Shown: positions 10,597-22,420 of the stretch, piece by piece
How positions within the stretch are numbered: position 1 is the first letter of the stretch
How the letters are laid out: each line of letters begins with the position of its first letter
Assembly: GCF_008831285.2 (NCBI RefSeq)
Contig: NC_045146.1
Span: 12,393,149 to 12,457,148, forward strand
Direction: 5' to 3'
Origin: Nymphaea colorata
Taxonomy: Eukaryota > Streptophyta > Magnoliopsida > Nymphaeales > Nymphaeaceae
DNA length: 64,000 bases
The notes under the pieces: model-generated
What the model saw: only the letters and a program-made list of their open reading frames with translations
Databases searched by the model: none
Told to the model about the DNA's origin: nothing
Position numbers and translations under genes: made by a program

Positions 10597-13500
10597 CTAT
10601 TCATCATCTTTGTATGGATATTCCTCTGGAACTTGCTTCAGAAGTTTGACTCTGATTTCATATGCATCATCTCCTCGCAGCATATCTCGAACCCATGATA
10701 CTTCAGTTTTCATTGATACCTGTAACATCAAAATTCACGTTTATAAACAACCCCAAGAATAACATGGTTTGAAGTAGTTTTAAGATCAAACACGCAAACT
10801 ATCCACTATCAGAGGGAATAGTAATTTCAGGTGGTCAAAATTTAGTATTTGAAATATTTTTCTTTCTCATTCCAGTAGAGAAATTTTTGGTGTAGCCCCT
10901 AAAGGATTTGGACTTCAGACCCCTTGGTTATGATAGTGGGACCTTACATCTAGCCATCTCATCTAATACAGCATATAGGACTTATAAACAAGTATCACTG
11001 CTTCCAAATGATCCAATATGTTCTACTCCTGATCCAAATTCTATGTGCAGATATATATATATATATATTATATATATATATATATATCACAAACATTGGT
11101 CTCAGGTTTCCATATGCAGGGTCTTCACAGGCATTAATCAGGAAGTCTATTTTTCCTTGGGAAAATCCCATTAACTCAAAAAATAAAAAATATTAACAAA
11201 TAATAGAAAATTATGAATTTTTCCAGTTTTCGCTCATTTTGCTGTAAAATATTGACAAAGATTAAAACAACTACCAATTTCTACTGCTGTGTTCTTGATC
11301 TAACTTGTTGGTGAAGTAAATTATTAAAAGAAACCTCTTAAAACTAAACATATTAAAAAACGTTGGTTCTAAAAAAAAGGATAACAGCCATGATATTTCC
11401 ATTTTTAATATTCTTTTATAAAAAAATGGCAACAATCTGACAATGACATGTGTGTGTGTGTAGGGGGGGGGGTGTGTTAAGCTAATACTCTTTCCCTTCA
11501 CCCGAAAAAATGTGATTTGCATGTTAAGACATTAAAATCATGCCGCTTGAACATGCCAGATGAGTACAAGAGAAAAAAATCAGACGTTGATTTTTAAGTT
11601 TATAAAATCTTATCTACACATTTTAGAAAGTTTATGCTTTTATAGAATAATAACTTTTATAGTTTCCATGGTACACACACACACATATAGCCAGTTAGAT
11701 TTTCTGAAATGCCCAAACTGTTATTCTGGTTGGGTCACTCGCAAGGAGCAACTCCTGATCCATGAACCAGCAGCCCAGTACCTAGCGACAAAGTGATGGG
11801 CCACATGAGCATGTTGGTGATAGGCAAATACCTCACCTTTTTTCCAAGCCAAAGCACACTATTTATCATGCTAGTCCATAATCTATATTGGAGGATACAG
11901 ATCACAAAGACGCTGAATGGTGGATGAGAGACCATGACCATCTGAGCTGCATGGATATGTGTTCTGCAACTGTGTCGCTGCCATTCTTCTGATGAAAATA
12001 TTTCAATGAAACAAGCAATACTAAAAGGATAATACTTTGTCATAATGTTTTCCTAGCCGCAGTGTCATTCAAAAAGCTTCAGGACTCGAGGAGAAATTAT
12101 ATTTTATAAATGTTCTAAACCAAAACTTTAAAAATTATCAGGAATATCTGAGGAAAATGACTTTCAGAATTTTTACAGTACCAGCATCTGTCAACAGCAT
12201 GATAAACCCAGAAAAGAAAAGAAAAAGTAAACTAGAGAATGAGCCAACCCAATAACCATGAAGTCCTCTCAATTCTCATTCAGGAGGGAGAAAATGCTTT
12301 CTTCAGGAATCAGAAAAAAAAGCACTACACATCCATCCAGTGATCATAGCTGCTGGACCAAGAAGTTTCTTTACAAACAAAAACAAATGGCAGGCAGAAA
12401 TAGTATACCCCAAATTAACAATGCAAGATCATACACCAACATATATCATCTTTTAGCACTTTATGCATTTTCTAACCACTCTGTGTTTTATCGAAATATT
12501 TCTGCATGCTCGTCCCAAACAATTTCACAGTGGTGCTAAAAAAGGAAAACCCCTTTAACAAGTAACAACCTACAACATGCAGAAGCATACGGAATATCAA
12601 GACAGAGAGTAGACCATTGTATCACATACCAAATCAGTTTCAAACATGGACTCATAAATGCATGTCAATTCCTAGGAATAAAATTAGCTGTGAATAACAC
12701 TCAAAGAATAAACAAGTTACACAGCTTACCATTTCCAGTGCTCCTCGGATGACTCCACTCAAGATATTACAATAGTACAGGCCTTGGCAGGTATCTGGAA
12801 GCTCCACAAAATCTACCAAAGGATTGTCTTCAAGAACAAGACTGCAACTTGTTCCTTCAGCATCCCAATTAGTAACAGTTGCAGTCACCCCCAAAAACAT
12901 TTTAAAGCCTACCTGTTTGACAATATGAATTATGAAGACACCATTAATTCTTAAAGGGAAAACCAAAACCACGAAAGGCATGAAAGGCAGAAAGTAGTAC
13001 AACAATGGTACTAAGGTAGAAAGGAAGGAAAACAAATTGTGATTGCCTCCTTCACCCAATTTTTATTCAGAAAGAACACAGATGGTGGAACAAGCACTTG
13101 AGAGAAGAATTTCATGTTCCAAGGATTGAAGTCATGAGCAATTAGAGGTGGACAATTTGCATGTCATTGCAAGAGTTGGTACATGAGAGTTGGAGAATGC
13201 TGTATGAGTACCAGTATATAGAGTTGGTGCATGAAGTCATAAAGAATTAGAGTTGGTGAGTTTGAAGCAGCTTGGAATAATTTTTTTGGTAGCTATATGT
13301 TGTCAGATAAAGTACTAACAAATTAACATGATAACTGATGGTTCATATTGCCAGTAAGCACTTCCACCGAAGTTCTCAGTGTCCTCTTTACCTTTCAAGT
13401 TTCAAATGAAATCAATGCCATATGAACAAAACAAACATCAAAAGCCATAGTATAAACACAAAATTATAGCCGACTGTTAGATACTTGAACCTTGGAGTCA

Positions 13501-16350
13501 TATTTATTTGTAACAGACAACAATATGAATGTGGACAAGTAAAACAGCATATAAGATATCTTGTCAACACCATCTATTAAAGGAAAAAATCAAAGAGAAA
13601 AGCAAAAGAAATGAAATAAAATGTGACAGAAGCTTGCATAATTCACATATTTTCTTGCCTTGTAAAGGGATTGAAATAAGAAAAACGTGATGACAAGGCT
13701 TGTTTTAACGACACATTTGAACAGAGAAGAAAATGATAAACAAGTAAAACAGTATAAGAGGAACACATTTACATGGCCATAAATTGCTTATCACAAATAG
13801 ACTTACAGAATATAAGAATAATCATAATGTCAAGCTACTTAGACAAAGCAGTGAACAGGTTTCTACTTCCTCCCATATTACCTTTGCAATTACTTCAGCT
13901 GTCTCCTTGAAGTCAACACATCTAGAAACATTTGATTTTGCTAAGAATTCATCAATAAGACGAACTCCAATATTATATCCCCTGCATAAAAAGCAATATT
14001 TTTGTCAATATAATTAGGTCAATGAGGAATTAGAAAGACTTTAAAGAGAGGAATCTACTGATTATGGAAGGGGGGCACCAGTACTACTAAAAAAAGCCAA
14101 ATACCATAAACAATTTCATCAAAGCAGCCAAAATATTGATTTGCACAAACTCAAAGTGTAAAAGGTGGTAAAAATTGCAGCAAACGACCTAGCTAATGGC
14201 AGAGTGACATTTAGTTCAAATCATTGACCTTGAGTAAAAGCAGTATCTTAAGCATTTAGATTAACAACGAGAACCCATTGTTGGGGAGTGGCTACCATGA
14301 CTTGTGAGACCAAAATCCCACATAAAAGAAATAAAGAATCTTCTGAAAATGAATATGGTTTTATCCTTAACATGGTGCCAATCATGTAATTTGAATCAAT
14401 AAAGAGGTGTCTTAAGCATTTAGACTCACGACCAGCTTCCATTGTTGGGGAATGGCTACTTGGAGACCAAAATCAGACATAAAGAACCTTAAAAGTTTCT
14501 GAAATGAATATGGCTTAAACCTTAATGTTTTGTCAATCATATGGATTCAGGATCTTCAGCCCAAGTAATGCATATCTAGCCAGAAAGATACAGAACCGGA
14601 AACTTTATGTTGTGATTGAAAAAGGGTATCATGACAAAATTCACATGAACATTGGTACAAGTTGAAAGCTAATAATGTAAACCTGAAAACAGCTGAACCA
14701 AACCCTTAAATTATATTCATAGTCCACATTACCCAGCTGGTGCATCACCTAAATGATTTATCATCAAAAGTTCATGAAACATTTTCTTCCTGTAGATCAC
14801 ACATAGTAAGAATTTTTAATTTTATATGATAAAGTAATGGGTTTAGTAGTTCATTTTAATGTGTCGATGCATTTATTATTACCTAAAATTTTTTGCATTT
14901 TTGGGAAAAAAACTGAAAACTGCAAATTTTCCAATGGCCAGGAAAACAAAAGCTAGAAGATTTATGAAACTCACACTGTATGCATAGACAGCCAAATATG
15001 CATTGCACGCATAAACATTTTTCACAAACATTCATAGAGAAGGACAATTTTGTGAAACAACAGAAGCCTTCTGGTGTAATGATCCATTCTCCAGGTCTCA
15101 TCACACAATACCAAGCAACTGAGCAAGTTTGAGTGAGAAGTTTTGTAGGAGTTCTTTCTAGAACTAAAGAAGGGTTAAAGAAGAAAAGGAATTACTAAAA
15201 TATCAGTATCTGAAACTTAGAATAACCAGAAAAAAGAGGAAGAGAAGTGAATCTCCTTGTGGAATGCCGACTAGCCGTTGCTTCTGTTAATTTCCACGTT
15301 TCTCGCCCTTCACTCTTCGTACCTAGCAGTTAGGTCCCATGCACTTCATCCAGAGAACACCCTCCTTTTTGCTGAAGCTACAAACGAATTCGTCGTCTTA
15401 ACATTCATACCATATATTTTCTTACTGATCATGTTGACGGTTCAAAAAGATTGTAGGTCCCCAGAAACTAATCGTTTGAAAGGCCAGACTTTTTCGCCCA
15501 TTAAAAGTTCAACATTCGATGATATATCTACGATTGGTGGTATTTGTGCTATAAAGCGCCACTACATAGGATAGGTAAAGAGAACCAACGGAAACAGCCT
15601 AAAAAAAAAGAACCAACTTTTTCCGCTCCTATGCCAAAAATTCCAGACCAGTCAGGGCTCGCCTAAACCCTCATCCGGATGTCAATGCTACGGCAACTAA
15701 CAATTGTACCTCCAGGTTACAGAGTTCGTAAAACAACCCGCGCCCTGAAGTTCAAAGGTGTAACAAACAGAATCCGATATCAAGAATTTTGAAACTGTAT
15801 CCACTGACCACAGAGACAAGGAAATATCAGACAGAACGCTGTCATGGAGCTCGTGTTACTTTATACCTCTTCCGAACTCTCCTAAAAAAGCCGTTAAATC
15901 ATTGAATCATGAAAGGCCTATTCCGCTAAATTTAACATCTACAGTCGTAATTGAGTAGCACCATGATGATATCAAAACGCGTGGACAAATAACAGCATAT
16001 AAATAGAGATCTAAAATAACAAGGCCAAGAAAAGAGAAACAAGAAGAGGATGCATACATCTGATCGAGTTGCTTGTTGACCTCCTCCGTCTCTTCGAGAT
16101 CAGTGAGGAGCTGTCGCACGATCGCTCCGTATGTGAGAGTGAACAACTCCGCATTCTTTCCCAGCAGCAAAATCGAATGCCAAAGGAACGACAAAGAGAG
16201 AAAAATGAGCGGAACATTAGGGAGTTGAAAGAAGCTAACAAAACGCCATTGCCCAACTAGAGAGAGAAAATAGGAGGCAGAAGGGCGAACTACCACACGC
16301 TCAACGCTCGCGAACACGGCATCTCCCGATCGAGGAACAAGCTTAGCCAT
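10597..16350 (-). CDS. BET3: TRAPP complex subunit BET3 (TRAPPC3)
   Basis: Core subunit of the TRAPP tethering complexes that capture ER-derived vesicles at the Golgi and act with Rab/Ypt1 exchange. Five exons on the minus strand: 16294-16350, 16058-16155, 13882-13981, 12730-12912 and 10597-10719 (TAG at 10597-10599). Together they give 186 residues, the normal plant length. All introns are GT..AG and phases agree (total 561 bases). Diagnostic segments in order are MAKLVPRSGDAVFASVERV, NAELFTLTYGAIVRQLL, MGYNIGVRLIDEFLAKSNV, KVGFKMFLGVTA, NPLVDFVELPDTCQGLYYCN, GVIRGALEM and the plant-type end EEYPYKDDE. Cys73 (SNVSRCVDF) is at the position palmitoylated in animal BET3. Introns 2 and 4 are about 2 kb; intron 2 carries a tandem duplication and intron 4 carries TA and GT/G runs. 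The gene is divergently paired with the PPR gene at 17811. Confidence 0.96.
11050..11088. repeat. (TA)n microsatellite in BET3 intron 4
   Basis: Almost pure TA run with one phase slip, inside the intron at 10720-12729. A TG run followed by ten G residues lies nearby at about 11449-11472. Confidence 0.85.
14246..14560. repeat. Diverged tandem duplication (period about 164 bp) in BET3 intron 2
   Basis: TCTTAAGCATTTAGA at 14246 recurs at 14410. Both copies continue with CCATTGTTGGGGA-TGGCTAC, GAGACCAAAATC and TGAATATGG blocks in the same order. The copies differ by several indels and substitutions, so the duplication is old. Confidence 0.8.
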
Positions 16351-16475
16351 AGAAGATCACGAAGACGGCAGTATTGTACCGCACTTTCCGATTTCTCTCG
16401 TCCGCGTTCCCCCTGATGACATTGTGGAGAGTAAACTGTAAGGAGAGAGCCTCGCGCTCACGTCGGACTCGGGAG

Positions 16476-17723
16476 CTATGTCACAATGGTACGGGTACGG
16501 GTACGGGTGCTGGTACGGTGTTTTCGTAAATCTTGGTACGGGTACGGCGACTATTATAATATTATTAACTTATAATACCTAAAATTTAAAGAAAACCAAA
16601 AAATCTTCTCACATGTCATAATCCATGAATCCATAGATAACCATAGATAATAATCTCATAAGTCATAAAAAAACAAAAAACATCAAATGTTCCTTTCATA
16701 GATCATAGATAATCTCATAAGACATACAAAAGTTCTTCCATAAATCCATAGATAAAGAAAACATACAATGTTCCTTCCATAAATTCATAGATGATAATCT
16801 CATAAGTCATAGAAAAAAACAAAAAAGATCAAATGTTCCTTCCATAGATCATAGATAATCTCATAAAACATACAATGCTCTTTCCATGCTGTAAGACAGT
16901 AAGAGTTGAATTATATCAACAAAGATCAATTATTATGAAAAGTGATCTGGGGTCTCCCTGTTGTAAGTATTCCCTTCACAGATTAGTGATTACTGCATTC
17001 ACTAATATAATGTGCCAATTGACTGATTCAGTAATGTAAGTGTGTGCAGATTGGAATGCATGTATCTCAATATCTCATTTGTACTTCAAAGTATGTACAA
17101 CAAAAAATACAGATAATTTAAAATGACCGACGGTCTGTTTTAGTGATTTCCTGTGAAGCATACAATGCATCTGAAAACTGAGGATGAAGCTTGAGTGGCA
17201 ATGTTCTTCCACGAAAACAAAAACAATAATGAACCCCAAAAATAATGAAAACCGGCGACCAACGGCGAACCCCTATGAAAGGAAAGTTGATCAGTGGCTT
17301 AAAAACCCCTAAAAACCTTCCAATCATGAACAAAACTGCCCAAATTCCATCACAAAGCAACAATGCAATCAATGAAAATACAAAATCACAATATTGGGCA
17401 TCAAGATTCAAGAGACAAAACCCTAAAACCCTCCCGCCGCCGTCCGTTGCCGTTCAGTCGCCGTCCGCTGCCAGCCACCGTTAGCCGTCCGTGGCCGCTG
17501 CCCAAGGTGCTGCAAGGAAGGCCACCGTTGTTCCAAAGTCGGGAGGAAGACTTGCGATTTTCATTTTCGTTTTTAAGTTTTAACTGGAGTTTTGTATACT
17601 TTGGACCTGGTTCCGAACCGAACCCAGATCCAAACGTACCGGGACGTACCAACGTACCGGTATTGCAGTACCGGCGTACCGGTACGGGTACTCCACCAAA
17701 AGTGGCGTACCACTGTGACATAG
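16476..17723. mobile_element. Non-autonomous TIR element in the BET3/PPR divergent promoter
   Basis: The left end reads CTATGTCACAATGGTACGGG and the right end is its inverted complement, ending ...CCACTGTGACATAG at 17723. Both ends continue inward with GGTACG-type short repeats (16487-16550 and 17637-17700), so each terminal inverted repeat is compound. The interior has an array of ATAGATAATCTCATAA-type repeats (about 16600-16890) and a CCGCCG-rich patch near 17430-17500, with no transposase. The flanking 10-mers (GACTCGGGAG left, TTCGCCGGAG right) are only partly alike, so the target-site duplication and superfamily are unresolved; the terminal sequence is not one I can assign. Confidence 0.7.
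16640..16880. repeat. Internal tandem repeats of the TIR element
   Basis: Blocks of CATCAAATGTTCCTTTCATA and CATAGATAATCTCATAA type recur with a period of about 145 bp. Shorter sub-repeats of CCATAGAT and TCTCATAAGTCATA occur within each unit. Confidence 0.75.
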
Positions 17724-17763
17724 TTCGCCGGAGTCATCCTATCTGCAGTGAGATTGTCGAACA

Positions 17764-17853
17764 ATGAACACTGACGCTGGAGAGCGTCCTTCTCGTCGTT
17801 CTCTTCTTTCATGGCGTCTGTCTGCGTCGAACGATCCCTACGTTTTCTTCTGA
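17764..17853 (+). promoter_or_regulatory. Possible overlapping upstream ORF of the PPR gene
   Basis: An ATG at 17764 opens a 29-codon frame ending in TGA at 17851-17853. It overlaps the PPR start at 17811 in another frame. If transcription starts upstream of 17764 it could lower PPR translation. The transcription start is not visible, so this is only a candidate. Confidence 0.3.
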
Positions 17854-19514
17854 ATCCCCTTCGCTATGGCCTCCTCGGAGGCAGGTATCCGTTATCTCCT
17901 GTCCGTCGCTTCCTTTTCTTTCCCTTTACTTGGTTTTCAACTTCAGAATTTGCCCATAATGGCTCGAAACCATCTGCAAAAATCGCAGAGCAATTTGTAC
18001 TTGGGCAACTCTCTGAATTGCTCCCAATAGATCCTGGAATTTCGAGGCCAGGCGAAATTTCCGCGGTTAGTACTTCCGATTGCGATGATGAAAGGCTTTT
18101 GAGTGGTGTCGACGGGTTTTTATCTGATGCGGAGAAGCTACGGGGCGTTTTCTTGCAGAAATTGGTGGGAACAGCTCGTGTCGAGTCTGCCTTGGCGGCT
18201 ACCGGAGTGGAAGTGACGGAGAAAATAGTGAAGGAGGTCGTTAATAAGGGTAACTTGAGTGGGCAAGCGATGGTTTTGTTCTTCCGGTGGGCCGTGAAGC
18301 AACCTCCCTTTCCGAAAGATTTGAGGAGTTACAACATTGTTCTCAAGGCACTGGGAAGAAAAGGGTTCCTGAATCAGATGGAAGAGTTGACTGATGAATT
18401 GAAGAAAAATGGGCTTTGCCCTGGTTCGGAAACGTTGTCAATCGTGATTGATAGCTACGTTAGGGCACGCCGAGTGTCGAAGGCGGTCCAATTCATTGAA
18501 TGTTTAGAGGAATTTGGGTTGAGCTGCGATTGTCAACATTTTAATATTCTTTTAGAGTGTTTGTGCCTGAGGTCTCATGCTAGAATGGCAGATTCACTTG
18601 TTAGAGCTATGCAGGGGAAGGTATCATGTGATAAGATCACATACAATATACTGATTGCTGGTTGGGCAAGACTAGGGAGAGTGAAGGAAATAGAAAGGAG
18701 TTGGAATGAAATGGTGAACAATGGATTTAAACCTGAACCATCGACGTTCAGCTACCTTATAGAAGGGTTGGGTAGATCAGGAAGAGTTCAGGAGTCCGTT
18801 GATGTCTTTCACTCGATGGAGGATAAAGGGTGCAATAAGACCACTTTGAATTACAATGCACTTATTTATAATTTTGCAGCAGTAGGGGCTTTGGATGAGT
18901 GCCTGAAATACTACCATGAGATGTTGCAAAAAGACTGTTGCCCACCCAATGAAGACACTTATGCAAAATTGATTTCCTCCTTCCTGAAAGCCAGGAGGGT
19001 GGCTGATGCAATTGAACTGTTTGACGCTATGCTGGGTCGGGGTATTGCTCCAAGTACTGGAACGGTGACATCATTTATGGAGCCACTCTGTAGTTTTGGC
19101 CCTCCTCATGCTGCTCTTCTCATTTACGATAAGTCAAAGGGCGCTGGATGTGAAATTTCAATAAAAACTTATAAGCTGCTACTCAGGAGGTTAGCTAGGT
19201 TTGGGAAATGTGGGATAATGATGAGAATCTGGGAGGAGATGATAGAATCAGGAAAGTCTTCAGATGTTGAGGTGTATGAGTACCTTGTAAATGGGTTTTG
19301 CAATATTGGGCAGCTAGAAAATGCTGTACATGTCATGGAGGAGTCACTAAGTAAAGGGTTTTGTCCAAATAAGGTGATTTATAGCAAGCTAAATAACAAG
19401 CTACTGAATGCTTGTAAGGTAGAGATTGCATACAGGCTTTTCTTGAAAATGAAGCGTGCTCGCAGTTTTGAAAATGCTAGAAAGTTTTGGCGCTCAAATG
19501 GTTGGCATTTCTGA
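17811..19514 (+). CDS. P-class pentatricopeptide repeat protein, At5g43820-like
   Basis: Intronless frame of 567 codons from ATG 17811 to TGA, as usual for plant PPR genes. The N-terminus is rich in Arg, Ser and Leu with almost no acidic residues for about 45 residues, fitting a mitochondrial presequence. From about residue 170 it is built of 35-residue P-type repeats such as SYNIVLKALGRKGFLNQMEE, TYNILIAGWARLGRVKEIER, TFSYLIEGLGRSGRVQES and VYEYLVNGFCNIGQLENAV. There is no E, DYW or SMR domain. The region around GVFLQKL and GNLSGQAMVLFFRWAV, the block VTSFMEPLCSFGPPHAALL, and the ending ENARKFWRSNGWHF agree with Arabidopsis At5g43820, from memory of that family. Such proteins bind specific organellar RNA; the target is unknown. 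The gene is head to head with BET3. Confidence 0.93.
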   Translation: MASVCVERSLRFLLNPLRYGLLGGRYPLSPVRRFLFFPFTWFSTSEFAHNGSKPSAKIAEQFVLGQLSELLPIDPGISRPGEISAVSTSDCDDERLLSGVDGFLSDAEKLRGVFLQKLVGTARVESALAATGVEVTEKIVKEVVNKGNLSGQAMVLFFRWAVKQPPFPKDLRSYNIVLKALGRKGFLNQMEELTDELKKNGLCPGSETLSIVIDSYVRARRVSKAVQFIECLEEFGLSCDCQHFNILLECLCLRSHARMADSLVRAMQGKVSCDKITYNILIAGWARLGRVKEIERSWNEMVNNGFKPEPSTFSYLIEGLGRSGRVQESVDVFHSMEDKGCNKTTLNYNALIYNFAAVGALDECLKYYHEMLQKDCCPPNEDTYAKLISSFLKARRVADAIELFDAMLGRGIAPSTGTVTSFMEPLCSFGPPHAALLIYDKSKGAGCEISIKTYKLLLRRLARFGKCGIMMRIWEEMIESGKSSDVEVYEYLVNGFCNIGQLENAVHVMEESLSKGFCPNKVIYSKLNNKLLNACKVEIAYRLFLKMKRARSFENARKFWRSNGWHF

Positions 19515-19767
19515 GGCTGAGTTTCTTCCAGTGGCTCTTGCCGCAGTGGGTTACAGAACTATCTCTTCCACCAGATTGGCCGTAGTAAATTCAAGATAAC
19601 ATACGGTTCAACTCTGGATGCTCTTTCATAACAATTGAGAGAATTTGGGATCATTGTTAAAAGGTATCAAATCTTAATTTTGAGGAATTGTTGATGCCTC
19701 AATTCACTGAGCATGGTTTCAAGAGGACAGCTTACCTGTTGTGTATGGTAACAAGTAAGAACATATT

Positions 19768-19819
19768 GAAGTTGAAACAGGCTTCAGTTGGATGAAGTTG
19801 AAACAGGCTTCAGTTGGAT
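19768..19819. repeat. Perfect 26-bp tandem duplication downstream of the PPR gene
   Basis: The unit GAAGTTGAAACAGGCTTCAG plus TTGGAT occurs twice back to back at 19768-19793 and 19794-19819 without a mismatch, about 250 bp after the stop, so probably in the 3' untranslated region. Confidence 0.95.
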
Positions 19820-22018
19820 ATCAAAGGCTTCATTACTCGCAAATATCACACTCATGGAAAACTTTTTTGTGATTCAGTTTAGATTTTTATGATGAAAAAG
19901 ATTTTGGACATTTGCCTGTATATTTAATAATTGAACGGAAGACTCTGGTCATGGAACTTTTGCCCCTGCAGAACATGAGAAAGGTGCCTAAGGACAAGTG
20001 GAGACATTGTGACCATGTTTTTTTGAATTGACCACAACTTTTACGAAGCTTTTTTTTCTTTATAACCTGCTTCCTTTAAGTTAAATTTGAAATAAAGAAT
20101 ATAATTGATTTTGCTGATCCTGTAGTATCATCATATCAAATACTGCCATCGAGTTCAATTTTAGGGAAGAAAGATGATAAATTTTGCTGATTTTGCCAAT
20201 GTGTGTCTTGTGTTTCTTTTGTCCTCTTTGGAAAAGAAAATTGATAGAGAGTAGGTCTTCAATGATATGCGTTAGAAAGCAGGAAGCACAATAGATGATT
20301 TGGATGAGGTGAGAAATCTATGGTAAACTGTTTAACTATTCGTATAACTGGAACAAAGTGTAGAAATCTAACATGAAGAAAAAGGTTAAACAAGTGTAAT
20401 AAGGAGTGTAATAATTTTAATTAAAAGATTTAACTTCCTTGAGTTTTTTAGGAAAATGAGCTGAAGGCATGTCATATTTCCTTTCAGCCATCACATTATA
20501 ATCTGCACAAAGATGCATCAAAAAGTTGTAAGTCTGGACTGATGGGTGTAGTTTTGCCCATGTTTTTCAGGCTTTCATATTGACTTGGTTAAATTAAAGT
20601 TGGTACCTTTCTCAGTTAGCTGTTGCATTGAACAGAAAAACTCAGCCAGCTATCGTATATACTCCATATGTTACTCAATGTAGTGGCCACTAGACAAACT
20701 GTTTCTTCATATGCTGCTGTTGCATTGCACATTTTAATGAACATACTGGCACATCTTCTTTTGCTTTTATTGGTGACAAGACAAAATTGTAGAAGCCAAA
20801 GCTTTCACGGATCCTATTAACAGAGGAGTCACTTTAATTGTTTATACTGGCCATGTATAGTTAGCAAGAGTTATTCGGCTGTACTGCTGACAGGCCGACT
20901 CTCTCAAAAGCTGTAGTATGTTTGAAGCATTCTTTCCAACCAGCAAGTTCTATGTACATGCATGATCGCAACACAATGTAACTGTTGACATTCACCGTTT
21001 TGTAATTCGTCAGTTTACGTCACGTGCAGTAGTTCTTGCTTTTTACGCAAGCCGCAAGGTAATGCATTTTGTTGGTCAGTTCCTCCTTCTCGCCCTTGTA
21101 CAGTGAAATTTATTTTAGCTATTTTGACTGTACGCCTAATCTATGCTTATAATTGATTATATTAAATGTTTTATTTATTTATTTTTTCTGGCCTTTTGCA
21201 TTGTTACATAATGAATTCGGCAACGGAATTCATAAATATAGCATGGGCAATTCACTGAGATTAGTGATTGTCAATTAGGTGCAGTGACCATGAAATCAAT
21301 TTTCTTTCTTTTACAGTGAAGGAGAGGTTGGTTCTTATTTACGCTTTACAGCATTCTCGAGCCTGCTGTGAATAAATGTGACAAAAGCCATTTGATACTG
21401 GAGCTTGGCATTAGTTTTATGAGAAAATACAAAACTGGAACTCGTTTTTTCAGGTACAATTTGTCTATTTTACATGTAAAACATGTGTCTAAATTTCACT
21501 TAAGGAAATTATGTTCCGAGAGAGAGAGAGAAGGTCTTGTACTTTTCATATATTTACCAGGATTTGCTTGCAGGAACTACATCCGCCCTTAAGGGGGTTG
21601 GTCCCAGTGTGGAGGGCCTTGTGTACTGCTGCAGATGGCTAGAATACGTTCCAATATGATTTCTCTTTTCCTTGTTCCATTGATGGAAAAGCAAGTTTCA
21701 TATTTTAATGTGTTAAATATATTTGTTATTCAAAATATCACCAACAATATTTTTTAATACTATATCTTGCTAACTTCCCCTGACAATAAATTTGCGAGAA
21801 AGCAAAGGATATACTTGCCTCCCATTTGTGAGAAATATTTATCATGTTGTATTTTGTTCACTCCGTTGTCAATATAGATCCTTCTTTCAGCCTCCCGTTT
21901 GTGAGAAAGCAATGGATATGCTCACCTTTTCTACTATGGTTTTTCCTATTTTCAGGGTGGTGCTTTTGATTGCCAGGATAAAGTGAAACAGTTATATTTT
22001 GCCAGCAAATGATAATTA
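19820..22018. other. PPR 3' flank and intergenic, no gene seen
   Basis: AT-rich with only chance frames. The phrase CCTCCCGTTTGTGAGAAAGC at about 21891 echoes a similar phrase near 21818, a weak duplication. No coding similarity was recognised. Confidence 0.5.
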
Positions 22019-22420
22019 TTATAGCCACAAATATCGTGATATTTTTGAAAATATCATGATGCTAATGAAAAAATAAAGAAAACAAAAAATGGAAAATATT
22101 TCGATATGTTGAAAAAAACGTTAAAAATGAATTTATCGCAACTTTTTCATTTATTTTTTATTTCATTTTCTGTTTTTATTTTTTTTTTTCAAATTTTTTT
22201 TCATTGTTTTATTTCCTTTTGTTTTAGGTCTTTAACATGACCTCCTAAATGCAATACAATACATATTCGTTTTTCATTTCTTGTATATTTACTTAACATT
22301 TTGATTATCTATTTAAAAAAAACTCTGAGTTTTTCTCAAAAAACAACTTTGCCGAAAAAAAATACCCGAGAAAAGCCTCGCCAATAAAAACCCGAGAACG
22401 ATATTTCTAGCTATGCTAAT
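22019..22420. repeat. AT-rich foldback-like island, copy A
   Basis: An A-rich left half (about 22060-22130) is followed by a T-rich right half (about 22140-22220). After the T-rich half come ACTTTGCCG at 22348 and ATACCCGAGAA, ending in ACGATATTTCTAGCTATG. The same ordered blocks recur near 25290-25640 and 62995-63450. It contains no frame. Probably a short non-autonomous element. Confidence 0.5.

Noticed and set aside
15907-16350. Unspliced 147-codon frame starting at the BET3 ATG
   Set aside because: It reads through introns. Only residues 1-19 and the piece at 16058-16155 are real BET3 coding sequence.
17363-17767. Frames of 134 and 106 codons around 17.4-17.7 kb
   Set aside because: They lie within the TIR element and are driven by GGTACG and CCGCCG repeats. 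No domain is recognisable.
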